The notes beneath the pieces were generated by a model, which made no database searches, was not told the DNA's origin, and worked only from the letters and a program-made list of their open reading frames with translations. The position numbers and the translations under genes are program-made. Shown piece by piece: positions 33,961 through 42,341 of a stretch of DNA of 64,000 nt. This DNA is from Chloroflexota bacterium (GTDB lineage: Bacteria > Chloroflexota > Anaerolineae > Promineifilales > Promineifilaceae). The DNA lies in NCBI GenBank assembly GCA_013112725.1, contig JABFFZ010000020.1, forward strand, positions 1-64,000, read 5' to 3'. Position 1 is the stretch's first letter. Each line of letters opens with the position of its first letter.

Positions 33961-35790
33961 TTAATTCTTTTTTACCGTTGCCCGCCACTGGCCCAAACTT
34001 TGCAGGTATTCGGTAGATTGGTGGCGGAAGTAGGTGTCGTATAGTTCAGCGTAATGGCCGCCCTGGACCATCAGCCCTTCGTGGCTGCCCTGCTCGATGA
34101 TGCGCCCTTTTCGCAGCACCACAATGCGGTCGGCCGTGCGCACGGTAGAGAGGCGGTGGGCAATGATGATGGAGGTACGCCGGCCCATAATCAGGTGGAG
34201 CGCCTGTTGAATTTGCGACTCGGTGAAGGGATCTACGCTGGCGGTGGCTTCGTCCAGGATGAAGATGCGCGGATCTTGCAGCAGCACGCGCGTCAGCGCC
34301 ACCAACTGCCGCTGTCCCAACGAAAGGCGGCTGCCGCGCTCGCCCACATCACTCAGCAGACCGTCGGGCAATGTTTCCAGCCATTCACCGTCGCCAATTT
34401 GCCGGGCTATGGCTTCTATGGCGGCGTCACTGGCCTCCGGACGGCCGTAACGGATATTCTCCGCCACCGTGCCCGCAAACAAAAAGGGCGCCTGGGAGAC
34501 AATCCCCAACTGGCGGCGAAAATCGTGCAGGTTAAGGGTGCGGATATCACGGCCGTCAATCCAAATCTCGCCTTCCTGGAATTCATAAAAACGGGCGGTC
34601 AGTTTGATAATGCTAGACTTGCCCGCCCCGGTATGCCCCACCAGGGCCACACTCTCGCCAGGGGCAATGGTCAGCGAAAAATCGTCCAATACCTGCTCCT
34701 GCGCCGAATAGCGAAAAGAGACGTGTTGGAAGGTGATTTCGCCGCGCAAAGGGAGGACGGGTTGATTATCGGTTTGGGTCACGGCCGTTTCCACATCCAT
34801 CAGCGCAAAGACCCGTTCCATGGCCGACAACCCCGCCTGGAACTGGCTCCAGAAAGCGGACAGGTTGGTCACCGGAAACCAAAAGCGGTCCACGGTGCTG
34901 ATGAACAAATACCAGGCGGCGGCGCTAATGGCCCCAGCTACGGCTGCCAGACCACCAAAGTAGATGATGACGGCCGTGCCCACCCCTGCCAGCGCGTTCA
35001 GCACCGGGAAAATGTTCGCCAGCACAAAACCGCGCCGCACGTTAATGTCATACGCCTGCTGGTTGATTTCGCCAAACGCCTCATAAATCGCCTGCTCCTG
35101 GCGGAAGTTTTTAGCCACGCGGATACCCGTCACCGCCTCTTGAATGGATTTATTCACTTCCCCCATCGCCCGCGTGCCCTGCCGCGTGGTGCGCCGCGCC
35201 AGACCACGAAAGCCCAAGGCCACCAGGGTAACAAACGGGGCCATGATCAACACCGCCAGCGTCAATTTCCACTCAATGGTAAACAAAATGGCGATCAGAA
35301 TAACGGCTACCGCCAGTTGGTTCAGCACATCGGCGCTGAGCATCAGCACTTCGCCAAACTCCTGGGTATCGCTGGTGATGCGGCTGACCACCCGCCCCGA
35401 ACTGAATTCGTCGTAAAACGACATGTCCTGGCGGGCGGCGGCGGCAAAGGCATCCTGGCGCATAGCCAGCACCACATCTTGCACCACTTCCACCATCAAC
35501 AGACGACGCACCCAGTTAAAGGACCAGATGGCAATGCCCAGGGCCAACACCGCGCCTACCAACAGCGGCCCCAGGTTGCTGCTATCGGCAGTGGTCATCA
35601 GGTTAACGGCCCAGGCCACCAGTAGCGGTACGGCGGCGTTCGCGGCCGCAATCAACGTCAGGGCGATGACGATGATGATGATCTTGCGCCGGTGCGGCCG
35701 GAAATAAGACCCCATCCGCCGCACCAACTCTTTATCGCTATACTGCCGGTCATACGCCTCGGCCTCAAGACCTCTGGTAATTGCTGCCAT
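33961..35790 (-). CDS. ABC exporter half-transporter (ABCB/MsbA type)
   Basis: 609 residues: six-helix exporter membrane domain (about 35-330) fused to an ATPase domain. Walker A is GHTGAGKSS (near 395), Walker B IFILDEATASVDP (near 520) with the catalytic Glu, and the H-loop is IIAHRLS. The signature LSLGQRQ replaces the usual LSGGQ. This combination is typical of the half of a heterodimeric exporter that pairs with a partner having a defective Walker B. No partner adjoins it. It resembles the 60593 gene, including the N-terminal EAEAYDRQYSD motif, so the two are paralogues. Substrate (lipid, peptide or drug) unknown. Confidence 0.9.
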   Translation of the reverse strand: MAAITRGLEAEAYDRQYSDKELVRRMGSYFRPHRRKIIIIVIALTLIAAANAAVPLLVAWAVNLMTTADSSNLGPLLVGAVLALGIAIWSFNWVRRLLMVEVVQDVVLAMRQDAFAAAARQDMSFYDEFSSGRVVSRITSDTQEFGEVLMLSADVLNQLAVAVILIAILFTIEWKLTLAVLIMAPFVTLVALGFRGLARRTTRQGTRAMGEVNKSIQEAVTGIRVAKNFRQEQAIYEAFGEINQQAYDINVRRGFVLANIFPVLNALAGVGTAVIIYFGGLAAVAGAISAAAWYLFISTVDRFWFPVTNLSAFWSQFQAGLSAMERVFALMDVETAVTQTDNQPVLPLRGEITFQHVSFRYSAQEQVLDDFSLTIAPGESVALVGHTGAGKSSIIKLTARFYEFQEGEIWIDGRDIRTLNLHDFRRQLGIVSQAPFLFAGTVAENIRYGRPEASDAAIEAIARQIGDGEWLETLPDGLLSDVGERGSRLSLGQRQLVALTRVLLQDPRIFILDEATASVDPFTESQIQQALHLIMGRRTSIIIAHRLSTVRTADRIVVLRKGRIIEQGSHEGLMVQGGHYAELYDTYFRHQSTEYLQSLGQWRATVKKN

Positions 35791-35798
35791 ACTTTACT

Positions 35799-35842
35799 CC
35801 GTAATCGGTAATTGGGTAATTGGGTAATTGGGTAATTGCTCC
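35799..35842. repeat. AATTGGGT-type tandem array before the ABC exporter start
   Basis: cgtaatcgg followed by four units of taattgggtaattggg. Only direct units are present, without a second arm. It lies within 10-50 bp upstream of the exporter ATG (35790). Confidence 0.7.
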
Positions 35843-35847
35843 CCCCT

Positions 35848-38826
35848 TCACCTGCTCGCCCTCACCCGATAAACCACCAGCCCGGCCAGGCCGCCGAGCA
35901 GGGTGGAGGCCAGGCCGGCCCAGGCGCCCAGGTTGCTGAACACGGCCGTGCCCGGCAACTCTAACAATACATACAAATACAGCATCAGGCCGCCAACCAT
36001 GCCCCATAACGGCCAACCAACCTGCTGCGCCGGTTCCAGGCGCAACCGGCGGCTGCCGATCACAGCCGTGACGGCCACAAACATCAGCCCCACCGACATC
36101 GTCACCAGCGTCAGCAGTTCCGATAGTTCAATTTGAATGACCGGTTCTACCGCTTCTGGCGGTAGGGGCAATGTGGTGGGCGTCAGCGTCAATGTTGGCG
36201 ATGGCGTCGGTGTGCTGGTGGGTGATGGGGTAGCTGTTGGTGATGGTGTATTGGTGGGAGCCGGTGTGGGATCAATGATGCGCACCTGGGCTTCACCCTG
36301 CGCATTATTGCTCACGGTAATATCTAACTCCTGCGAAATCAGGGCATTCCCGGCCGTCACGCCAATGCGAAATTTACCACCTTCCGTGCGGGTTTCCAGC
36401 ACATAATCCCACTGTGCCAGTCCGTTGCGCGTCGGCACTTCGGCCAATATGCTGCGGCCACCACCTACACGGTCCCACTCAACAAAACGGACAATGGTGT
36501 TGTCCGGCACCGGGTTGCCATTGCTGTCCACAATTACCCCGGCTTGCAGCCGCAGCGAGTCGCCTACGGAGACGGGCAGGGGATCGGCTTCGGCCGTAGA
36601 TTCAATCACCTGGTCGTCGGCAATGTAGCGTAGGGGAATAATCTGGTTAGGGTCTGGCTGCGTACGCGCCGCCACGTTGTAACCCACTGCGTCTATGCTC
36701 ACCGGCGAGACGCCACGTGGTGTGAGTTCCTGATACAGGGCACGCACGGAGGCATCTATGGCGGCGGACGTTTTACTGAAAAGGGCATAATACGCCGTGA
36801 TCTGACTAATTTCAGTGGTATCCAGAAAATGGGGGGTGTTGTAGGCAAAGACGATGAGCCGTTGATTACGCGCCAGATCGGGCCGTTGCGCCAGAAAATC
36901 GTTGAGCGCCTGGGATCGAGCATCGTCAGCCAGCAGGGCAAAGATGACCCAATCGGCGGCGCGCAGTGATTGTTGTACCTGGTAGCCGGGTGGCGGGGTA
37001 GCGGTGGGGAAGGGCACGGCCGTACCCGCTTCTGGTGTCAACTCTTCTTCCGGCAGGGAAGGGACCAGGGTGGGTGTAATGGGTACGGCGTTATACACAA
37101 TCGGTTCTGGCCCGGCGGCCAAAAACGTAGCCAGGTCGGCAAATGAATAGCTGGTGATCTGTTCTGGGCGCGCCTGCCCGCTGGCTTGTGGCCCATATAG
37201 CGCCAAAATACGGTCTTGAATGGCTGTCAGGCTGATCAATGGCTGCACCGGGCAGGTGGTACATTGCTGCCCCTGCCGCAAATCGGTGAAGATGACAATT
37301 TGCTCATTAGGGCCGGGCGGGCGCAGCCGTTCGGCCAGGACATCGGCGCTGGGGGAGATGAGCGTCAGGCCATTTTGGGTCACGTCCATCATAGTGGTGG
37401 TGTGGGTGGTGGGGGGGGAGACGGCCGTGTCCGCCAGCAGCACATTTTCCGGGGTGAAGTCGCCGCCGTACAGGCGGAGTTTTAACTGGAGGATGCGCAG
37501 CACGGCCGTGTCCACCTGCGCCTGAAACGCGGCGTCTGTTTCGTACCGCTCCTGAAACCAGCGGATGGTATCCTGTATATTTGCCAGTTGGGTAGCATAA
37601 GGCGCACCATTCAGAGCAAAATTATCCAGATAGAGCAGGTCATTACCCGCCAGAAACGCATCTTTGGCAATGACCCGGTGGGGAAATTCCTGCGCCGTAT
37701 TATCATAAAAACGGGCAATCGCCCGCGCCCCTAAACTGTCAGACACGATCACGCCGCCATTTTGCCGCCAATGGCTCAGACCAGGCCGTTGCAGCAGTGT
37801 TGTCAAAGCCTGTGGGTCCAGGCTGACCGGATTGGTGGCGGCCGTGATGTTGCCCTGAAAACCCTGGTAACGAATATGTGTTGTCAACAGCCCATCCACA
37901 GTTTGCGCCACATTACTTGCGCCGCCGGTCACGGCCACAAAGGGTACCAGTTCGCCCCGTTCCAGGTCGGCTAAACTCTTTTGCACGGTGGGGATTTCTT
38001 CTTGCAAGGGGCGATCGCTGGCGCCAAAACCGGGGAAATGCCGGGCAATGACGGCAATACGGCCGTGGCTGCCCTCATGCACCCCGGCGGTATACGCCTG
38101 CCCCATCAGCCCCACCCAATACGGGTCGCCGCCAAAGGAACGCACCCCCAGATCATTGGCGCCATTGGCCGGTTTTTCCAGCACATCCAGCACCGGCCCC
38201 AGCAGCATATTGACACCCACGCTGCTCAACTCCTGCCCTACTACCTGGCCCACGCTCTGGGCACTGCCGGGCCGCCAGGTAGCGCCCACCGTCATATTGC
38301 TAGGCGTTTCCGTCAGCCCGTTGAAGAGATGGCTATAAGGATAACCGTTCCCTTCCTGGTTGAGGGCAATGAGCAAGGGAATACCGGTCTCATCTTCGTT
38401 TTCACCTAATAAATCGAGGTTAATGGTGGCGGTGGCCGTGAAAGTGGGTGTGCCTCGCAAGGCCACTGATTGTAATTGGTTGGTGAGGATGGCTACCTGA
38501 GTGGGGGCGTTGGCTGGACGGCCGTAGCCGGTGATATTGTCGTTGCGGCGGTCTAGCACCACGCCACCCACGTGATAATTCAAAATCAAATCGGCAATGG
38601 CGCTCTCCGGCAAAACCTGATCGCCGCTAAATGTCACCAGGAAAAGCTGCCCCACCCGTTCGGCCACGCCCATCTGTGACCACAGGCGAATGGCTTCGGC
38701 AGGCAGGTCTGGGGGGGGAGTAGGTGTGGCTTCCTGGCGGGCGGGCGTGGCGTGTGCCGGGATCGCTGGAGAGGCCATGAGGCTAACGGCCGTGACCAAC
38801 AGCAAAATTAAGCAGAATCGTTTCAT
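35848..38826 (-). CDS. exported GH3-family glycosidase-like protein with C-terminal membrane anchor
   Basis: 992 residues from ATG 38826. Signal peptide MKRFCLILLLVTAVSLMAS. The GH3 N-terminal barrel spans about 40-470: the conserved VIARHFPGFGASD (KHFPGHG in NagZ) near 265, and the presumed nucleophile Asp in GVIVSDSLGARAI near 375. A middle region of about 250 residues resembles a GH3 C-terminal alpha/beta domain, then an Ig-like domain (VRFVEWDRVGGG), then a PTPSPTSTP spacer and three hydrophobic segments at the end. Family activity would be beta-N-acetylhexosaminidase or beta-glucosidase on cell-wall sugars. The HFPGF sequence lacks the second His of the NagZ loop, so the mechanism may differ. 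Confidence 0.83.
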   Translation of the reverse strand: MKRFCLILLLVTAVSLMASPAIPAHATPARQEATPTPPPDLPAEAIRLWSQMGVAERVGQLFLVTFSGDQVLPESAIADLILNYHVGGVVLDRRNDNITGYGRPANAPTQVAILTNQLQSVALRGTPTFTATATINLDLLGENEDETGIPLLIALNQEGNGYPYSHLFNGLTETPSNMTVGATWRPGSAQSVGQVVGQELSSVGVNMLLGPVLDVLEKPANGANDLGVRSFGGDPYWVGLMGQAYTAGVHEGSHGRIAVIARHFPGFGASDRPLQEEIPTVQKSLADLERGELVPFVAVTGGASNVAQTVDGLLTTHIRYQGFQGNITAATNPVSLDPQALTTLLQRPGLSHWRQNGGVIVSDSLGARAIARFYDNTAQEFPHRVIAKDAFLAGNDLLYLDNFALNGAPYATQLANIQDTIRWFQERYETDAAFQAQVDTAVLRILQLKLRLYGGDFTPENVLLADTAVSPPTTHTTTMMDVTQNGLTLISPSADVLAERLRPPGPNEQIVIFTDLRQGQQCTTCPVQPLISLTAIQDRILALYGPQASGQARPEQITSYSFADLATFLAAGPEPIVYNAVPITPTLVPSLPEEELTPEAGTAVPFPTATPPPGYQVQQSLRAADWVIFALLADDARSQALNDFLAQRPDLARNQRLIVFAYNTPHFLDTTEISQITAYYALFSKTSAAIDASVRALYQELTPRGVSPVSIDAVGYNVAARTQPDPNQIIPLRYIADDQVIESTAEADPLPVSVGDSLRLQAGVIVDSNGNPVPDNTIVRFVEWDRVGGGRSILAEVPTRNGLAQWDYVLETRTEGGKFRIGVTAGNALISQELDITVSNNAQGEAQVRIIDPTPAPTNTPSPTATPSPTSTPTPSPTLTLTPTTLPLPPEAVEPVIQIELSELLTLVTMSVGLMFVAVTAVIGSRRLRLEPAQQVGWPLWGMVGGLMLYLYVLLELPGTAVFSNLGAWAGLASTLLGGLAGLVVYRVRASR

Positions 38827-38859
38827 CAACAACCCAGCGCCAAAAGAAAGCAATGATAG

Positions 38860-38938
38860 GTTCGTAGTGGGCGATAAATCGCCCAGAGAAGGCGATAAAT
38901 CGCCCAGAGAAGGCGATAAATCGCCTACTACGAACGGT
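38860..38938. repeat. 21-nt tandem repeat inside an outer inverted repeat
   Basis: Two full and one partial copy of gcgataaatcgcccagagaag (38871-38925); each contains the palindrome GCGATaaATCGC. The outer flanks ttcgtagtggg and cctactacgaa pair. It lies in the 340-bp gap between two divergent genes; the rest of the gap holds the promoter of the protease operon. Confidence 0.7.
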
Positions 38939-39019
38939 TTTTATACCAGACAGTCTGGGGCAAACGGCGTTTTTCTGCCCGGTCTGGTCTCCCTGACATG
39001 AGTTTGATTATAACGTAGA

Positions 39020-39047
39020 TTGTCACACCTATCACCTGTGTTAAAAT
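39020..39047 (+). promoter_or_regulatory. sigma70-type promoter of the ctpA pair
   Basis: TTGTCA (39020-39025), 16-bp spacer, TAAAAT (39042-39047). A leader of about 110 nt follows with the inverted repeat at 39071-39126. Confidence 0.55.
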
Positions 39048-39070
39048 CGCTCGAATCTAAACCTGAGGCG

Positions 39071-39126
39071 AGAGATTAGAGATAGGAAATGGGTGATTCG
39101 CGAATCACCCATTTCCTATCTCTAAT
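39071..39126. repeat. long inverted repeat in the protease leader
   Basis: gattagagataggaaatgggtgattcg is followed directly by its exact complement cgaatcacccatttcctatctctaatc. It is a perfect stem of about 27 bp with no loop, unlike the looser arrays elsewhere. Confidence 0.85.
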
Positions 39127-39163
39127 CCTCCATCTATACCCTCAACTCTTTCTGGATAATCAT

Positions 39164-40360
39164 ATGTCCAACCGGATGAAAAACATATTAGCTCTCATGC
39201 TCCTGGTGTTATTAGCTGCCAGCGCCTTTGTGGCCGGCTTTTTCACCAATGACTTTGTGGAAGCGCAGCGCAGCGAACCCGTCCTGGCTGCTCAAAACGA
39301 CGACTTTCGACTGTTTGGGGAAGCGTGGGGGTATGTGGAATCTAGCTTTTTAGGCGACCTGCCTTCGTCGCAGCAAGTGACCTATGCCGCCATTCGCGGC
39401 GCCATGGGGATGCTGAATGACCCCTACACCTTTTTTATGGAGCCGGTGGCGCGGGAACAGGAACGCCAATCGTTACAGGGTACCTACGGCGGCATTGGCG
39501 CTTCCCTGACGCGCCCGGAAGAAGGGGGCGACATCATTCTGGAACCCATACCGGGGAATCCGGCAGAGATAGCGGGTATTGAAATGGGGGATTTGCTGCT
39601 GGCGGTAGACGGCCGTGCCATCACCCCCGATATGACCGTACAAGAAGTAGCCGATCTCATTCGCGGCGAGAAGGGCACAGTCGTCGTGTTGACTGTGCGC
39701 CATATGGGCGCAACGGAACCAATTGATATTCGCGTGGAGCGGGGTGACATTCTCATCCCCTCGGTGAGTTACCGGCTGCTGGCCGAAGATAACACTATCG
39801 GCTACATTCAATTGACCCGCTTTAGCGGCGAAAGTGAAAATGAGGTCGCCCAAGCCATCACTGATTTGCAGGCGCAAGGCGCCGAAAAACTGATTTTGGA
39901 TTTGCGTGGCAATGGCGGCGGGCTGCTGGATGCGGCCGTGGCATTGGCCGACCTCTTTTTGAGCGACGGCCCCATTTTGTATCAGCAAACGCGCGGCGAA
40001 GAGGAGAAGGTGTTCAACGCCACATCCGATACCTTAGCGCCAGATATCCCATTAGTGATATTGGTGGATGGCGGTAGCGCCAGTTCATCAGAGATTTTGG
40101 CCGGGGCATTGCAAGACCGGGGGCGGGCCATCCTGGTGGGCAGTGGCCCTACCTTTGGCAAAGGCTCAGTGCAATTGGTGTATGACCTGAGTGATGGTTC
40201 GTCCGTTCACGTGACTGCCTCGCGCTGGTTCACGCCGAACCGCCGTCAGCTTGATCAGCAAGGCATCCAACCCGATGTATTGGTAACGGTGACCCAAGAG
40301 GATATTGACAACGGCCGTGATGCCGTCCTCAACCAGGCCATTCAGGAATTACAGAAATAG
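39164..40360 (+). CDS. carboxyl-terminal processing protease (S41), paralogue 1
   Basis: 398 residues from ATG 39164. A signal-anchor helix (LALMLLVLLAASAFVAGFF) places it outside the membrane. A PDZ domain lies near 95-185 (GGIGASL, IEMGDLLLAVDG). The S41 protease domain has the catalytic Ser in GGSASSSEILAGAL (near 307) and Lys in TFGKGSVQLVY (near 332). CtpA proteases trim C-termini of exported proteins. It is followed 11 bp later by a second gene of the same family. Confidence 0.92.
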   Translation: MSNRMKNILALMLLVLLAASAFVAGFFTNDFVEAQRSEPVLAAQNDDFRLFGEAWGYVESSFLGDLPSSQQVTYAAIRGAMGMLNDPYTFFMEPVAREQERQSLQGTYGGIGASLTRPEEGGDIILEPIPGNPAEIAGIEMGDLLLAVDGRAITPDMTVQEVADLIRGEKGTVVVLTVRHMGATEPIDIRVERGDILIPSVSYRLLAEDNTIGYIQLTRFSGESENEVAQAITDLQAQGAEKLILDLRGNGGGLLDAAVALADLFLSDGPILYQQTRGEEEKVFNATSDTLAPDIPLVILVDGGSASSSEILAGALQDRGRAILVGSGPTFGKGSVQLVYDLSDGSSVHVTASRWFTPNRRQLDQQGIQPDVLVTVTQEDIDNGRDAVLNQAIQELQK

Positions 40361-40371
40361 GAACAAAGGAT

Positions 40372-41745
40372 ATGTCTACAGATTCAAACGAAAAACAAAC
40401 AAACAAAACGCTCACCATCGTTCTGGTGGTGTTGGGGGTGATCCTGGCGTTGGGGTCGGCCGGCGGTGGCTATGTGGCCGGCCGCGCCTCCGTTACTCCG
40501 GAAACCATTACCCAAACCATCACCGAAACCGTCACCGAGACGATTGTAGAAACGATTACCGAGACGGTGACAGAAACGGTGGAAGTCACCCGCCAGGTGG
40601 AAGTGACCCGCGAAGTGGTGACCCCGGCCGACAGCGTGGCCGCTGATAGCACTGAGAGCCGCGAACCTACGGCCGTGCCGCCTGGCAACCCTGAAGACAT
40701 CACCTTTGACGTGTTCTATGAAACGTGGCAGTTGGTGGAGCAGCAGTACGATGGGGACGTGCCCCCTAATGAGGATGTGTTGTATGCCGCCATCGAAGGC
40801 TCATTGCGCACGTTGGGTGATGAATTCACCCGCTTCATCCGGCCTGATGTGGCCGAGCGCATGCGCCAGGATGCCGTTGGCTCCGTCGAAGGGATTGGCG
40901 CCTTTGTGCGCGAAAATGAACAGGGGCAGTTTGAGATTGTGCGCCCCATTCCCGGCCAACCGGCCGAAAAAGCAGGTTTGCTGCCCGGCGACATCATCAT
41001 CGGTGTAGATGGGCAGTCTATGGAAGGCGTCTCCTTTGACGAGGTGATTTTGCTGGTGCGGGGGCCGCGGGGTACAGATGTTACCTTATTAGTCCAGCGT
41101 GAGGGTGAAGATGAACCGCTAGAATTTACTATCACCCGCGTTCGATTTGAAATCCCCACCGTCGAATACCGCATGTTGGAAAACGATATTGCCTACATTC
41201 ACCTGCAAGAATTTAACCAGACGGCCGTGCAAAAAACATTGGCCGCGTTGGAAGAACTGCTGGCCCAAAATCCTCAGGCCCTCATTTTTGACTTGCGTGA
41301 CAATCCCGGTGGTTTTCTCAACCAATCGGTGGCTGTGGCCGACCTCTTCTTGCCGGACAGTGTGGTATTGTTTGAACGCAATCGCAACGGCCTGGACCAG
41401 ACTTTTCGCGCCGACAATGGCGATATTGCCGAGACGATTCCATTGGTCGTCCTGGTCAATCCCGGCAGCGCCAGCGCGTCGGAAATTGTGGCCGGGGCGT
41501 TGCAGGATCACGGCCGTGCCATCCTCATTGGCGAAACCACCTTTGGCAAAGGCTCCGTGCAGCAGGTTCACGAACTGTCAGACGGCTCCGAACTGCGTGT
41601 GACCATTGCCCGCTGGTACACACCCGCTAACAACACCATTGACAAAGAAGGCGTTACCCCCGATATCGAAATCCCCATGGCGTTCGGCGCGGAGGAAGAC
41701 ATCCAGTTGCAGCGGGCGATTGAGTACATTTTGAATGGAGAATAG
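40372..41745 (+). CDS. carboxyl-terminal processing protease (S41), paralogue 2
   Basis: 457 residues. N-terminal anchor helix LTIVLVVLGVILALGSAGGG, then a long Thr/Glu/Val repeat (TETVTETIVETITETVTETV) likely to form an extended or coiled spacer. PDZ near 165-250 (GIGAFVRENEQG, GLLPGDIIIGVDG). Protease domain with Ser in PGSASASEIVAGAL and Lys in TFGKGSVQQVH. The spacer lets the catalytic part stand further from the membrane than in paralogue 1. Tandem arrangement suggests local duplication with divergence. Confidence 0.92.
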   Translation: MSTDSNEKQTNKTLTIVLVVLGVILALGSAGGGYVAGRASVTPETITQTITETVTETIVETITETVTETVEVTRQVEVTREVVTPADSVAADSTESREPTAVPPGNPEDITFDVFYETWQLVEQQYDGDVPPNEDVLYAAIEGSLRTLGDEFTRFIRPDVAERMRQDAVGSVEGIGAFVRENEQGQFEIVRPIPGQPAEKAGLLPGDIIIGVDGQSMEGVSFDEVILLVRGPRGTDVTLLVQREGEDEPLEFTITRVRFEIPTVEYRMLENDIAYIHLQEFNQTAVQKTLAALEELLAQNPQALIFDLRDNPGGFLNQSVAVADLFLPDSVVLFERNRNGLDQTFRADNGDIAETIPLVVLVNPGSASASEIVAGALQDHGRAILIGETTFGKGSVQQVHELSDGSELRVTIARWYTPANNTIDKEGVTPDIEIPMAFGAEEDIQLQRAIEYILNGE

Positions 41746-41746
41746 A

Positions 41747-41810
<64 letters not shown>

Positions 41811-41811
41811 C

Positions 41812-42276
41812 ATGAAGGTAGTTGGCAAAAAAATCGTCGCCCAAAACAAACGGGCCAACTTTGAATATGAACTCCTGACGAAGTATGAGGCCGGGTTGGT
41901 GCTGCTAGGCACGGAGATCAAATCTATTCGCAACAACCAGGTCAGTTTGCAGCGCAGTTACATTCAGGCGAGGGATGGTGAGTTGTGGTTGGTGGAGGCG
42001 CACATTGCCGAATACAAACACGGCAACCGCGAAAACCATGACCCGGTACGGCCGCGCAAATTGCTGCTCAAACGGCGGGAAATCGCCCATATTCTAGACA
42101 GTTTGCAGCAAAAGGGTCTCACCTGTGTGCCCACCATATTGTATCTGAAAGACGGCCGTGCCAAAATCGAAATTGCCCTGGCGCGCGGCAAAAAACTGCA
42201 CGACAAACGCGACTCTCTCGCCAAACGAGACACCGAACGCCAGGTGGAACGTGCCCTGCGGGAGAAGTATCGGTAA
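41812..42276 (+). CDS. smpB: SsrA-binding protein SmpB
   Basis: 154 residues. SmpB binds tmRNA and lets it enter stalled ribosomes. The sequence is canonical: KIVAQNKRANFEYELLTKYE, GLVLLGTEIKSIRNN, DGELWLVEAHIAEY, and the basic C-terminal tail KRDSLAKRDTERQVERALREK. The start is set at 41812, since the codons before it belong to the repeat array. The missing ribosome binding site in an essential-type rescue gene is notable. The tmRNA gene itself was not seen in the window. Confidence 0.96.
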   Translation: MKVVGKKIVAQNKRANFEYELLTKYEAGLVLLGTEIKSIRNNQVSLQRSYIQARDGELWLVEAHIAEYKHGNRENHDPVRPRKLLLKRREIAHILDSLQQKGLTCVPTILYLKDGRAKIEIALARGKKLHDKRDSLAKRDTERQVERALREKYR

Positions 42277-42282
42277 AGGAAT

Positions 42283-42340
42283 GGAGATTGGGAGATTAGG
42301 AGATTACCCAATCTCTCAGCCTCTCAATCTCCCAATCCCC
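42283..42340. repeat. GGAGATT-type inverted repeat array before the glycosyltransferase fusion gene
   Basis: ggagattgggagattaggagatta pairs with aatctctcagcctctcaatctcccaatcccc. The 3' arm touches the ATG at 42342. The 5' arm contains several GGAG cores that could mimic Shine-Dalgarno sequences. Confidence 0.85.
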
Positions 42341-42341
42341 A

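Noticed and set aside
34054..35625. 523-codon open frame opposite the ABC exporter gene
   Set aside because: Composition is His/Gln/Arg-rich without domains; the exporter on the other strand has all ABC motifs.
38871..38925. Possible short CRISPR array
   Set aside because: Units of 21 nt are directly adjacent with no spacers, and no cas genes are present.
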